DNA of 11,326 nucleotides from Phycisphaerae bacterium (GTDB lineage Bacteria > Planctomycetota > Phycisphaerae > Tepidisphaerales > Tepidisphaeraceae). Position 1 is the stretch's first letter. Each line of letters starts with the position of its first letter. The stretch is from the NCBI GenBank assembly GCA_014380825.1, contig JACMJD010000733.1, positions 1-11,326 on the forward strand, given 5' to 3'. Of the stretch, positions 1-7,813 are shown one piece after another. The position numbers were made by a program, and so were the translations under genes. The notes beneath the pieces were generated by a model. That model saw nothing but the letters and a program-made list of their open reading frames with translations, searched no databases and had not been told where the DNA came from.

Positions 1-2
1 CG

Positions 3-761
3 CAAGACTGGCGATTGTTCACGCTCATTCCCGGCCGGCTCGAGCTGTCGCTGCCAGAGGGTTTCGGGCTGCCGGTTTATTCGGATGAACCGCTGGATTA
101 CCTGTCGATGTCGCTGAACATGAACGAGAAGACCGGCTCTCGAAAGGTGCGATTCCTCACGTCAGTCGATTTCGTCCGCGATGCATCGGTGCCGAAAGGC
201 AAACCGATCACGCCGCTGTTCCGTCGAGCGATCTACGGCTTCGAGCCCATCGATCGCGCCAGCCCGCACACGATGTGTACCGGCGGAAATCATCCCGGCG
301 CCGCGTGCGGCCCGTTCGTCGGCAAGGCCGCCAGCAATTCGTTTGTCGCTTCGCTCGGCACGACCAACACGATCCACTGGATGATCCCGCCCGGGCGCTA
401 TGAAAGTCGCGTTGCTATCGATCCGCAACTCGATCTGCCATTTGACACCACCGCACATTACATCACCGCACACCTTCATCCGTACGGCAAGTCGGTGACG
501 CTCTTCGACAAGACAACGAAGACCGCGGTGTGCGAAATCACCTCAACCGATTTTCGCGGCAAGCTCGGCGTGGCCGCGATGCAGGAGATCTCATCGAGCG
601 AAGGCGTGCGGCTGTTCAAGGATCACAACTACGAGCTCGTGACCGTGTACGAAAATCCCACCAACGAGTCGATCGATGCGATGTCGATCATGTATCTCTA
701 TTGTCGCGACAAGCGGTTTGAGAACGCGCGGACGGCGCCGAGCGCGTCGATCGCGCGATGA
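3..761 (+). CDS. Copper type II monooxygenase-like protein, C-terminal part (5' end outside window)
   Basis: The reading frame is open from base 3 with no stop, so the gene starts upstream. The first possible in-window start is a TTG at 15 with no Shine-Dalgarno and should not be taken as the real start. Numbering from that TTG, the C-terminal half is rich in predicted beta strands and carries AHLHPYGK (H153, H155) followed 70 residues later by IDAMSIMYLY (M223). In peptidylglycine/dopamine monooxygenases the CuM site is built from an HxH pair and a Met about 72 residues downstream in a DEM...YIMYY context. The spacing and surroundings match well. I therefore infer a Cu2-monooxygenase C-domain-like fold, probably extracytoplasmic. 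The CuH-binding N-domain cannot be identified in the visible part, so catalytic activity is unproven; it could be a non-catalytic beta-sandwich relative. The TGA stop lies 11 bp from the convergent lptD stop. Confidence 0.6.
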   Translation, partial: QDWRLFTLIPGRLELSLPEGFGLPVYSDEPLDYLSMSLNMNEKTGSRKVRFLTSVDFVRDASVPKGKPITPLFRRAIYGFEPIDRASPHTMCTGGNHPGAACGPFVGKAASNSFVASLGTTNTIHWMIPPGRYESRVAIDPQLDLPFDTTAHYITAHLHPYGKSVTLFDKTTKTAVCEITSTDFRGKLGVAAMQEISSSEGVRLFKDHNYELVTVYENPTNESIDAMSIMYLYCRDKRFENARTAPSASIAR

Positions 762-772
762 GAATCCTGTTC

Positions 773-3688
773 CTACTGCGGTCCTAACACCTGATTGAGC
801 TGATCGCTTGAGATGCCCACGCCCAGACCTTCGGGGATCAACCCGAACTGGAACCCGCTTTGGTCTTCCACCGCGTCATAGTAGAGCGTAAGCGTCGCGA
901 GCAGCCGATCGAATCGGCGGATGATCGTTACGCTGGAATTCTGATTTGTTCGGTCCGACAGGTTGAAGCCCTGGTTGAACGACAGCGTATATTTCGCGCT
1001 CAGGTCATACGTGGCTGCGATGTTCGCGATCGTGGAATTGATCTGGCCGATGTAGCGCGTGCCGATGAAATAACTGAGTCGCGGATCGCGCTGCACGGCC
1101 AGGCCGATGGATGTCGTCGCCAGTTCTCCCTGGTCGATGTTGTACTGCGCGTCGGCCAGCAGGGCGGTGCTGTCGCTGATCCGCCAGAGCGCATCGGTGT
1201 TGATGCTGTTGCGCGCCAGCGACGCTTCGGGGATCGACGGATAAAACAGTCCGCGGAAACCGGTCGGATTCAGCACCGAATCGGCGGGCTGGTTGAAGAA
1301 GAAATTGCCTTCGATATTGAGCGACAGGAAATCGACGCTGCGGAATCGTCCCGCGCCGCCACGCTTGGTTTGCCAGCGTTGATGCAGCGCGAGTTGAATG
1401 GCCGTCACATCGTTGATCGCGTCGACGGGTTCATCGTAGATGAAGAAGTCCGTTTGATCGCGCGTCTGCGCGCTGGTGAAGAGGTTCAGCTCCGGCTCGA
1501 TCACGTGACGCAGGCGGTGGATGTCGAACAGCTCGGACTTGACGGAGTCATCCGTCTTCCACATCGCTGTGTTCACGCGCACGCCCGCGCCAAGGAACAG
1601 CCGATCCTTCGAACGATTGTCCGGCGCGTCGGTGTAGCCCGTGTATCGGCCCATCACGTACGGCACGATCTTGAACTGCCCGGCGGAGAACGGCAGGTTC
1701 AGCTCCTGACGAAAATCGCCGCGGAAGTTGGTGCTGTCATCGGCGCCGGTGGTGGCGTATGACGGAATGCCCGGCGATTGCCCCGGCCGAAATCCCTGCT
1801 CGGCCAACGTGGCGCCGCTCTCTTTTAATCCGACGAACCCGGCGCGATTGTCGCTGAAGAAAGTGAGTGAGTCGCCGGCGAAGCTGTCGCCGATGCGGTG
1901 GTAGCCGACTTCCGGATATCGCTCGAGCTGCGCCTGTTCCTGAAGTTCATTCGACGTGGTGACGAAATCGTTCGTCGGATATTCGAACGTGAGAGTCAAC
2001 GCTTCGGTATCCTTCTGGCGTTTCACGTACGCCGAGAAGTTATGCGGCAGTCCGGCGTCGTAATCGCGCTCGAAGTATTCTTCGAGGAACGTTGGATCGG
2101 ATGAATAACCTGCGCGCACCTGCACTTGCCAATCGCCGGGGAAGAAGTGCTGATGCTCCCACAGCACGCGGCCGCGAATGTTGTCGGGCGGGGTGACGAC
2201 GCGACGCTGCGAGCCCAGGCGGTCTTCCCCGTGATCATTCACGATGTATGACTTGATCTCGCCGGCGAAGTCCCACGGTTCCTTCGTGGTTTCGGTGATG
2301 TACCCGCCCTTGTAGTCGACGTTCACGCCGCCCGCGGGGCCGCGCTTTTGGAGATAGTCGAGTTGGTAGCTGATATCCAAATCTTCAGGCGGCAGCATGC
2401 CGAGCGATTCGAACAGGCCCCATTCGCTGCGGACACCGAAGCCGAAGCGATTGCTCGATCCGATGAGAATGTTGCGCAGCGCCGAACCGCGATCGGTCAT
2501 CGATCCGGAGATCATCGGCCACCAAAAATAGGGGACGCCGAAAAGGTGAAAGCTGGCGCTGTTGGCGACGAATTGCGTCTGCGTGCCGAAGCGCGGATCG
2601 CCGGTTTCCACCTGTCGCACGTACGCGCGATCCGCCTTGATCGAATACGACGGCGTGCGGAACTGGCTGGTACTCAGCTCCACTTTGTCCGCGCGATATT
2701 CGCCCACCGAAAGCTGCCGAACGGTCTGCGCGCGAATGGTGATCGGAATCTGCTTCTCGGGTTCCAGCGTGTGAATGACCGCGTGTGTCAGGATGGCGCG
2801 ATCAGTGCCGAATTCATAAAAGACACGCTCGGCCTGCAGATTCTGTTCCGGCTTGCCGCGACCGGCGGGCGTGAAGTTGATACGAACGTCGCCTTCCAGA
2901 TACGCAGCTTCGATCGCATCTTCCGCGCTGGAAAATTGCTTTGACGTAGACAGTTCGCGCAGGTTGTTCAGCGGCGTGAACAACACTGCGTTGTCGGCCT
3001 GTAGCTCGATCAGGTCGCCGTTGGCGCGGCGTTGGTAGATTGTCACGCCGCCCGAGAGACCGAACGCGACTTTTCCCTCGGCGGTCTCAGTCGTACCGAC
3101 GTGGCGCGCGCGGAAGTTGATCGGCTCGCGCACGAACGGCGGCGGGGCATCGCGCGGCGGCGCGGGCGTGTTGGGCGGAGGCTGTTCGATCCATGGGCGC
3201 GGCAGCAGCGTGCTGCCCTGCGTCGCAGCGCCGGCCAGCGGTCTCATGCGAATCGCTTCCCGATAGGTGTCGGTATCGGACAGATCGCGGGCCTCGCGAT
3301 TCTCCGCCACGATGCGGATCGATCCGCGAACCGATGCGGTCACGAACAATCGATCGCCGCGGCGAGAAAGCTGTGCCTGCGGCTGGTCCAGCTGCGCCTC
3401 GTCGAGCAGCGCGATCTCGACGTTCTGCTGTTCCAGCACGCCGCCGCGAGCGGGCGAAATCCAGAGCACCGCGCGCTGGGCACGAAGCGTCGATCGATCC
3501 GTCTCGATCGTAACCGGTGCGTCCGCCAGCACCACCACGGTCTCACCCTCGTTCCAGGTGACGGCGTGGTCGGTGGTAATCAGCAATTGCTCGCTTGGCG
3601 GCTGGACCTGTGCGTGAACGGAATTACAGGCAAGCAGGATCAGGCAGAGCAGGGCGAGTATGCCGATGGCTTTCGGACTGATGCGCAC
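773..3688 (-). CDS. lptD: LPS-assembly outer-membrane protein LptD-like
   Basis: Predicted outer-membrane beta-barrel that inserts lipopolysaccharide into the outer leaflet, the last step of the Lpt pathway. The N-terminus is a signal peptide: hydrophobic residues about 8-20, then either an LLAC lipobox-like site or cleavage after VHA. Two OstA-like periplasmic modules follow, at about 33-130 and 192-360, separated by a Pro-rich linker (about 162-190). The barrel runs from about 385 to the end. Typical LptD signatures are VPYFWWP near 386, SDPTFLEEYF near 531 and RHVIEPEL near 728. Length (971 residues) is somewhat above the proteobacterial norm. The mature protein has no cysteine, so the interdomain disulfides of E. 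coli LptD cannot form. I prefer the GTG at 3688, which has AAGGAG at 3701-3696, 7 nt upstream; the adjacent TTG at 3691 would have only 4 nt. Family assignment is solid; LptE dependence is unknown. Confidence 0.88.
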   Translation of the reverse strand: MRISPKAIGILALLCLILLACNSVHAQVQPPSEQLLITTDHAVTWNEGETVVVLADAPVTIETDRSTLRAQRAVLWISPARGGVLEQQNVEIALLDEAQLDQPQAQLSRRGDRLFVTASVRGSIRIVAENREARDLSDTDTYREAIRMRPLAGAATQGSTLLPRPWIEQPPPNTPAPPRDAPPPFVREPINFRARHVGTTETAEGKVAFGLSGGVTIYQRRANGDLIELQADNAVLFTPLNNLRELSTSKQFSSAEDAIEAAYLEGDVRINFTPAGRGKPEQNLQAERVFYEFGTDRAILTHAVIHTLEPEKQIPITIRAQTVRQLSVGEYRADKVELSTSQFRTPSYSIKADRAYVRQVETGDPRFGTQTQFVANSASFHLFGVPYFWWPMISGSMTDRGSALRNILIGSSNRFGFGVRSEWGLFESLGMLPPEDLDISYQLDYLQKRGPAGGVNVDYKGGYITETTKEPWDFAGEIKSYIVNDHGEDRLGSQRRVVTPPDNIRGRVLWEHQHFFPGDWQVQVRAGYSSDPTFLEEYFERDYDAGLPHNFSAYVKRQKDTEALTLTFEYPTNDFVTTSNELQEQAQLERYPEVGYHRIGDSFAGDSLTFFSDNRAGFVGLKESGATLAEQGFRPGQSPGIPSYATTGADDSTNFRGDFRQELNLPFSAGQFKIVPYVMGRYTGYTDAPDNRSKDRLFLGAGVRVNTAMWKTDDSVKSELFDIHRLRHVIEPELNLFTSAQTRDQTDFFIYDEPVDAINDVTAIQLALHQRWQTKRGGAGRFRSVDFLSLNIEGNFFFNQPADSVLNPTGFRGLFYPSIPEASLARNSINTDALWRISDSTALLADAQYNIDQGELATTSIGLAVQRDPRLSYFIGTRYIGQINSTIANIAATYDLSAKYTLSFNQGFNLSDRTNQNSSVTIIRRFDRLLATLTLYYDAVEDQSGFQFGLIPEGLGVGISSDQLNQVLGPQ

Positions 3689-3749
3689 CAACTGGCTCCT
3701 TCGCTCGCATCGGCAATGACATACATGAACGATTCAAGAATCGGGCGGC

Positions 3750-3777
3750 ATTATAGAGGTGAGCGCGAGGGGGTCAA
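3750..3777 (-). promoter_or_regulatory. Strong sigma-70-type promoter for lptD
   Basis: On the - strand, TTGACC (3777-3772, 5 of 6 consensus) is followed after 16 nt by a perfect TATAAT (3755-3750). Transcription would start near 3743 and give a leader of about 55 nt carrying the AAGGAG ribosome site. This is the best consensus promoter I noticed in the window. Confidence 0.65.
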
Positions 3778-3788
3778 ATTGCTTTGAC
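3773..3788. repeat. Inverted repeat formed by two divergent -35 boxes
   Basis: GTCAAA-TTGC-TTTGAC is a perfect 6-bp inverted repeat with a 4-nt spacer. Its left half contains the lptD -35 element (- strand) and its right half the sppA -35 element (+ strand). It may be a simple by-product of back-to-back promoters or a regulator site. Confidence 0.6.
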
Positions 3789-3812
3789 TTCACACATCAC
3801 GCCTAGGATATT
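3784..3812 (+). promoter_or_regulatory. Candidate sigma-70-type promoter for sppA
   Basis: TTGACT (3784-3789, 5 of 6 consensus) and GATATT (3807-3812, 4 of 6) are separated by 17 nt. Transcription would start near 3819, giving a leader of about 54 nt before the ATG at 3873. Confidence 0.5.
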
Positions 3813-3872
3813 CATGCTGCCCGAGTGCGTTTTGTCGAAGCGCTTTGCCGATGTAAAAGTTCAGGAGTTTTC

Positions 3873-5939
3873 ATGTCATCACGTACTACAGTCGCGCTGA
3901 TCGTTTGCGCATGCATGCTCGTCACGATGCCCACCAGTCAGGCGATGTCTGCGCCGACGTCGCAACCGACGACGCAGAAAGTGCGGGATCAACTCAGTGA
4001 GCTGACGAAGCGCGTCGAAAAGATGGCGAATGACGAAGAGAACGCGCTCTCGCGCGCCAAGAAGTCCAGCAAGCCCGCGCCGGATCCGAAGACCGCGCCG
4101 CTGGCGGATGCGACATCGGACGAATCGCCGACGACGAACCCGACGACTTCGCCAACCGCACAAGTGAAAATTCCCACGCCCGCCGAGCTGTTCGAGAAGA
4201 TAAAGAAGGCGAAGGCGGACAAGGCCGCGCTGTTGAAGGTGGCGTACTTCGATCTGGATGGACCGGTCTCGGAAAAGCCGTCCGATTTTTCGCTGTTCAA
4301 TCCGGAAGGCGGATTGACGCTGCACAAGCTGCTGGAGCGTATCAACAAAGCGCGGGACGACAAGGATGTCCGCGCGGTTCTCGTGACGCTCGGCGCCGAA
4401 TCGTCGATGGGCTTGGCGCAGGCGCAGGAAGTTCGCGATGCGTTCAAGGATGTCGTGCGCGCCGGCAAGAAAGTGTTCGTCTACGCCGACAGTTACGACA
4501 CCGTCGCTTACACGATCGCCAGCAGCGCGACCGACGTCTGCCTGCTCCAGGGCGGCGAGATCATGATCCCGGGCATTGGCTTTGAAACGATGTTCTACAA
4601 AGGCACGATGGACAAGGTCGGTGTGCAGGCCGACTACATCCAGATCGGCGAATACAAAGGCGCGGAGGAACCGTACACGCGCACCGAACCGTCCGATGAG
4701 CTTCGCGGCGAGCTGACGAAGCTCACCGAGGCGATTTACGACCAGATGGTCGACGGCATTAGCCTGAGCCGCAACGTGTCGCGACAGGCTGTGCAGCAAC
4801 TGATCGACGACACGATGCTGTCGGCGGCCGGTGCGAAGGATCGCGGGTTTATCGATCACATTGTCGATCAGGATGGCCTGCGCGCGCTGATCAAGGACGA
4901 GCTCGGCGGCGAGATCGATCTGCTGGCCGACTACGGCGCGCCGGCGAAAGAAGAGATCGATTTCTCCAACCCGTTCCTCGTGCTGGCATCGCTGGCGAAA
5001 AAGCCTGAGCCTTCGAACAAGCCGACGATCGCGATCATCTACGCCGAAGGCGTCATCACTGACGGCAGCGGCGAAGGCAGCCTGCTGGGCGGCGGGGGCG
5101 TCGGCTCCGATCCGATGCGCCGCGCGTTCCGCACCGCGCTGCGGGATGACAACGTGAAGGCGATCGTGCTTCGCATCGATTCGCCCGGCGGCAGCGCGCT
5201 GGCGAGCGAAGTGATGTGGCAATCCGCCAGACGACTCGCGGCCAAGAAGCCGCTCATCGTCAGCATCGGTGGAATGGCCGCCAGCGGGGGCTATTACCTC
5301 GCGTCGGCGGGCGATTACATCTTTGCTGATCCGTCCGGAATCGTCGGATCGATTGGTGTCGTGGGCGGGAAGTTTGTCACGAAAGATCTGTTCGCCAAGC
5401 TCGGTTTGAACACGGAAAACTTTTCCAAGGGTCGCAACGCGGGCCTGTTCAGCTCGAACGAACCGTGGAGCGATCGTCAGCGGCGGATGGTTCGCGCGTG
5501 GATGCAGCAGACGTACGATCAGTTCACGCAACGCATCATGACGACCCGCAGCGGAAAGATCGGCGACATCGACAAAGTCGCGCGGGGCCGAATCTTCCTG
5601 GCGCGGGACGCGAAAGAGCTTGGCATGATCGACGAGCTCGGCGGCACGCTGGCGGCGATCGAATACGCCGCGAAGAAAGTGGATCTGGAGCCCGGCTCGT
5701 ACGAAGTGCGAACCGTGCCCGGCCCGCGCACGCTGGCGGACTTTTTCGGCGGCAGCAGTGAATCTGACGCAGCGTTTACGTTCAAGCCGACGATGAACAT
5801 AAACGTCGGCGCGGATTCGGTGCTCAACGCGCTCGCGCCCGATCTGCGTCGCTCGCTGACGCAACAGGTGCAGATGCTCCAGTTGCTCCAGCAGCGGCCG
5901 GTTGTGCTGATGTCGCCGTTTATCGTGAAGAGTCGTTAA
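3873..5939 (+). CDS. sppA: Signal peptide peptidase SppA, long (two-domain) form
   Basis: Membrane-associated serine protease of the SppA/S49 family, which degrades cleaved signal peptides and some membrane proteins from the periplasmic side. I chose the ATG at 3873 because AGGAG (3863-3867) lies 5 nt upstream and the protein then begins with a signal or anchor segment (residues 5-19, possible cleavage after SQA24). The GTG at 3825 in the same frame lacks this support. Residues about 26-110 are a coiled-coil-like stretch and a Ser/Thr/Pro/Lys-rich linker. Two crotonase-like domains follow. The Lys/Ser dyad is visible: K262 in GEYKGAEEP and S471 in GMAASGGYY. The separation of 209 residues is close to the 200 of E. 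coli SppA (K209/S409). The segment IDSPGG precedes the nucleophile, as in the family. Total 688 residues, longer than E. coli SppA because of the linker and a C-terminal tail. Divergent from lptD. Confidence 0.93.
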   Translation: MSSRTTVALIVCACMLVTMPTSQAMSAPTSQPTTQKVRDQLSELTKRVEKMANDEENALSRAKKSSKPAPDPKTAPLADATSDESPTTNPTTSPTAQVKIPTPAELFEKIKKAKADKAALLKVAYFDLDGPVSEKPSDFSLFNPEGGLTLHKLLERINKARDDKDVRAVLVTLGAESSMGLAQAQEVRDAFKDVVRAGKKVFVYADSYDTVAYTIASSATDVCLLQGGEIMIPGIGFETMFYKGTMDKVGVQADYIQIGEYKGAEEPYTRTEPSDELRGELTKLTEAIYDQMVDGISLSRNVSRQAVQQLIDDTMLSAAGAKDRGFIDHIVDQDGLRALIKDELGGEIDLLADYGAPAKEEIDFSNPFLVLASLAKKPEPSNKPTIAIIYAEGVITDGSGEGSLLGGGGVGSDPMRRAFRTALRDDNVKAIVLRIDSPGGSALASEVMWQSARRLAAKKPLIVSIGGMAASGGYYLASAGDYIFADPSGIVGSIGVVGGKFVTKDLFAKLGLNTENFSKGRNAGLFSSNEPWSDRQRRMVRAWMQQTYDQFTQRIMTTRSGKIGDIDKVARGRIFLARDAKELGMIDELGGTLAAIEYAAKKVDLEPGSYEVRTVPGPRTLADFFGGSSESDAAFTFKPTMNINVGADSVLNALAPDLRRSLTQQVQMLQLLQQRPVVLMSPFIVKSR

Positions 5940-5992
5940 CATGGTTGGGACTTGAAGCAGAAGATGGAAATCAGACAATCGACAGGTCGTCC

Positions 5993-6084
5993 AAGCCTGT
6001 CATGCAGAGCGGTACGCCGCGAAGCATCTTGCGTCGCGTTCCAAACTAGATCCTTCGCGGAATACCGCTCTGGATGACAGGCTT
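5993..6084. repeat. Large imperfect inverted repeat (39-bp arms), dispersed-repeat-like
   Basis: The arms at 5993-6031 and 6046-6084 match as reverse complements at 34 of 39 positions, with a 14-nt loop. The arm begins AAGCCTGTCAT and contains CAGAGCGGTA and CCGCGAAG. The element starts 54 bp after the sppA stop. It could act as a transcription barrier or mRNA 3' stabiliser, but it has no T-run. The CCTGTCATCC...GCGAAGGATCT layout resembles intergenic palindromic repeats I remember from several bacterial phyla, so a REP/MITE-type element is my inference. Confidence 0.75.
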
Positions 6085-6154
6085 TTCTGCGGTCGTGTTC
6101 GGTGGTTGGGTCCTTTCAGGTCTTGCAGGCACAGGGTTTGCTCCGTCTCCTGGC

Positions 6155-6173
6155 ATCACGCGAAGTGCGTGAT
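6155..6173 (+). other. Small hairpin upstream of the 42-codon ORF
   Basis: ATCACGC (6155-6161) pairs perfectly with GCGTGAT (6167-6173) across a 5-nt loop. It ends 8 nt before the AGGAG ribosome site of the small ORF, so it could influence its translation. Function is unproven. Confidence 0.4.
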
Positions 6174-6192
6174 TCACTACTAGGAGAACGAC

Positions 6193-6321
6193 ATGCTGAC
6201 TTTTATTGCGACTGCATTACCGATGGCGGCGGCGGGATGGTCACTCATTTATCTGCTCTTCGGCGGTGGGATCGGCGGAGCGATCCTCATCTTCATCGTC
6301 CTGAAGATGCTCGGAAAGTAA
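6193..6321 (+). CDS. 42-residue small membrane protein (hypothetical)
   Basis: Not assignable to a known family. The ATG at 6193 is preceded by AGGAG (6182-6186) with a 6-nt spacer, a clear Shine-Dalgarno. The translation starts MLTFIATALPMAAAGW and ends LKMLGK. A single strongly hydrophobic segment spans about residues 17-37 (SLIYLLF...ILIFIVL), and the Lys residues K38 and K42 follow it, compatible with a positive-inside C-terminus. A Gly cluster at 24-29 offers GxxxG packing (G24/G28, G25/G29), which often mediates helix-helix contacts. The N-terminal 2-15 are also apolar. It lies 48 bp upstream of the CBS-like gene on the same strand, so co-transcription is possible. A longer overlapping frame (6102-6383) has no such support. 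Its role is unknown; a regulator or subunit of a membrane complex is conceivable but unproven. Confidence 0.72.
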   Translation: MLTFIATALPMAAAGWSLIYLLFGGGIGGAILIFIVLKMLGK

Positions 6322-6369
6322 CAACCCGGCGCAGCCCCAAAAACGGGTGCCGGAGAACAGGCCGGCGAT

Positions 6370-7797
6370 ATGCAGCGAACTGAGAACGTGCTGCAATTGA
6401 TCGGCAACACGCCGCTGCTGCGCGTTCATGCGTTCGACACCGGACGCTGCACGCTCTATCTCAAGCTCGAGAATCACAACCCCGGCGGCTCGATCAAAGA
6501 TCGCATCGGACGATCGATGATCGAGGCCGCCGAGCGCGATGGGAAAATCGGTCCCGGCAGCACGCTCGTCGAAGCGACCGCCGGCAACACCGGACTCGGG
6601 CTCGCGCTCGTGGCGGCGAGCAAAGGCTACAAGCTCACGCTGGTCATCCCCGACAAGATGAGCCAGGAGAAAATCCTCCATCTGCGCGCGCTCGGCGCTC
6701 AAATCGTGATGACGCGCTCGGATGTCGGCAAAGGTCATCCGCAGTATTACCAGGATCTGGCCGAGAAGATCGTCAAGGACACGCCCAACTCTTTCTACGT
6801 CAACCAATTCAACAACCCCGCCAACCCGCACGCACACGAGACAACAACCGGCCCGGAGATCTGGGAACAGACCGAGCACAAGCTCGACGCCGTCGTCTGC
6901 GGCGTCGGCTCCGGCGGAACGATCACCGGCCTGAGCCGCTACTTCGCCAAGGTCGCGCCACACGTCGACATCGTGCTGGCCGATCCGGTTGGATCGGTGC
7001 TGGCCGAATACACCCGCAGCGGAAAGATCGGCACGGCCGGCTCGTGGCTGGTCGAAGGCATCGGCGAAGATTTCGTCCCGCCGGTCTCCGACCTCTCGCG
7101 CGTGAAGCACGCGTACAGCATCTCCGACGCCGAGGCGATCGAGCACGTTCATCAACTGCTCGCGCGCGAAGGCGTGCTCGCCGGATCGAGCAGCGGAACG
7201 CTGCTTGCCGCCGCGCTGAAATATTGCGCGGAACAGACAACGCCGAAGACGGTCGTCACGTTCGTCTGCGACACCGGCAACAAATATCTCTCCAAAGCCT
7301 TCAACGAAAACTGGCTGGAAGACCAGGGCCTCTCCGAGCGCCCGAAGAACGGCGACTTGCGCGACCTGATTTCCCGCCCGGCGATGACTGGCTCTGTCGT
7401 CTCCGTTGGTCCGGATGATCCGCTCACGGTCGCCTACACGCGCATGCGACTGTACGACGTCTCGCAGCTTCCGGTCCTCGAAGACTCCGGGCGCTTGGCC
7501 GGCATCATCGACGAAAGCGACTTGCTCTTCGCCGCCCACCGCGGCAACAACCACGCCGACAAGTTCGCCACGTTCGATCGCCCGGTGCGCGAGGTGATGA
7601 CGACGCGCGTGAAGACGATCGACCACCGCGCCGACATCAACGACCTCTTCCCGATTCTTGATGCCGGCATGGTCGCGGTGGTAAACGACGCCGAAGGATT
7701 TCACGGACTCATTACGCGCGTTGATGTGCTAAACTATCTCCGCACGCAACAGAACCTCCGCAAACAGCCGCCGAAAGAGACGATTCCGAAGAAGTAA
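6370..7797 (+). CDS. Cystathionine beta-synthase-like PLP enzyme with CBS domain pair
   Basis: PLP-dependent beta-replacement enzyme of the CBS/cysteine-synthase fold (type II), probably condensing serine (or O-acetylserine) with homocysteine or sulfide in cytoplasmic transsulfuration or cysteine synthesis. The PLP lysine is K43 in NPGGSIKDR. TAGNTG (70-75) is the substrate loop, GVGSGGT (178-184) the phosphate-binding loop, and AGSSSGT (271-277) carries the serine facing the pyridine nitrogen. VEGIGEDFVP (228-237) is closer to CBS than to CysK. The C-terminal part is a Bateman module with two CBS domains (about 341-395 and 406-459), which usually binds adenosyl ligands such as S-adenosylmethionine and controls activity. 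There is no N-terminal haem region as in animal CBS. Length 475 fits haem-less CBS. No cystathionine gamma-lyase gene is in the window, so CBS versus cysteine synthase cannot be decided. The ATG at 6370 has only a weak AGG about 8 nt upstream. Confidence 0.9.
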   Translation: MQRTENVLQLIGNTPLLRVHAFDTGRCTLYLKLENHNPGGSIKDRIGRSMIEAAERDGKIGPGSTLVEATAGNTGLGLALVAASKGYKLTLVIPDKMSQEKILHLRALGAQIVMTRSDVGKGHPQYYQDLAEKIVKDTPNSFYVNQFNNPANPHAHETTTGPEIWEQTEHKLDAVVCGVGSGGTITGLSRYFAKVAPHVDIVLADPVGSVLAEYTRSGKIGTAGSWLVEGIGEDFVPPVSDLSRVKHAYSISDAEAIEHVHQLLAREGVLAGSSSGTLLAAALKYCAEQTTPKTVVTFVCDTGNKYLSKAFNENWLEDQGLSERPKNGDLRDLISRPAMTGSVVSVGPDDPLTVAYTRMRLYDVSQLPVLEDSGRLAGIIDESDLLFAAHRGNNHADKFATFDRPVREVMTTRVKTIDHRADINDLFPILDAGMVAVVNDAEGFHGLITRVDVLNYLRTQQNLRKQPPKETIPKK

Positions 7798-7813
7798 CAC
7801 GAACCGTGTTCCC

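Noticed and set aside
860..1762. 300-codon + strand frame inside lptD
   Set aside because: Shadow of the lptD reading frame with no family signature and no start signal. The lptD frame is continuous through it.
3032..3787. 251-codon + strand frame over the lptD 5' end and promoter
   Set aside because: Arg-rich shadow, and it would run through the divergent promoter region.
3879..5978. 699-codon open frame antisense to sppA
   Set aside because: It mirrors the SppA codons, is extremely rich in Arg, His, Gln and Leu as GC-rich shadow frames are, and has no recognisable domain. SppA has both catalytic residues and a ribosome site.
6102..6383. 93-codon + strand frame overlapping the small membrane ORF
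   Set aside because: No ribosome site and no hydrophobic or family pattern. It would overlap the CBS-like start, whereas the 42-codon frame has a good Shine-Dalgarno.
6241..7704. 487-codon open frame antisense to the CBS-like gene
   Set aside because: Arg/Val/Asp-rich shadow composition with no motifs. The + strand frame has all PLP-enzyme motifs.
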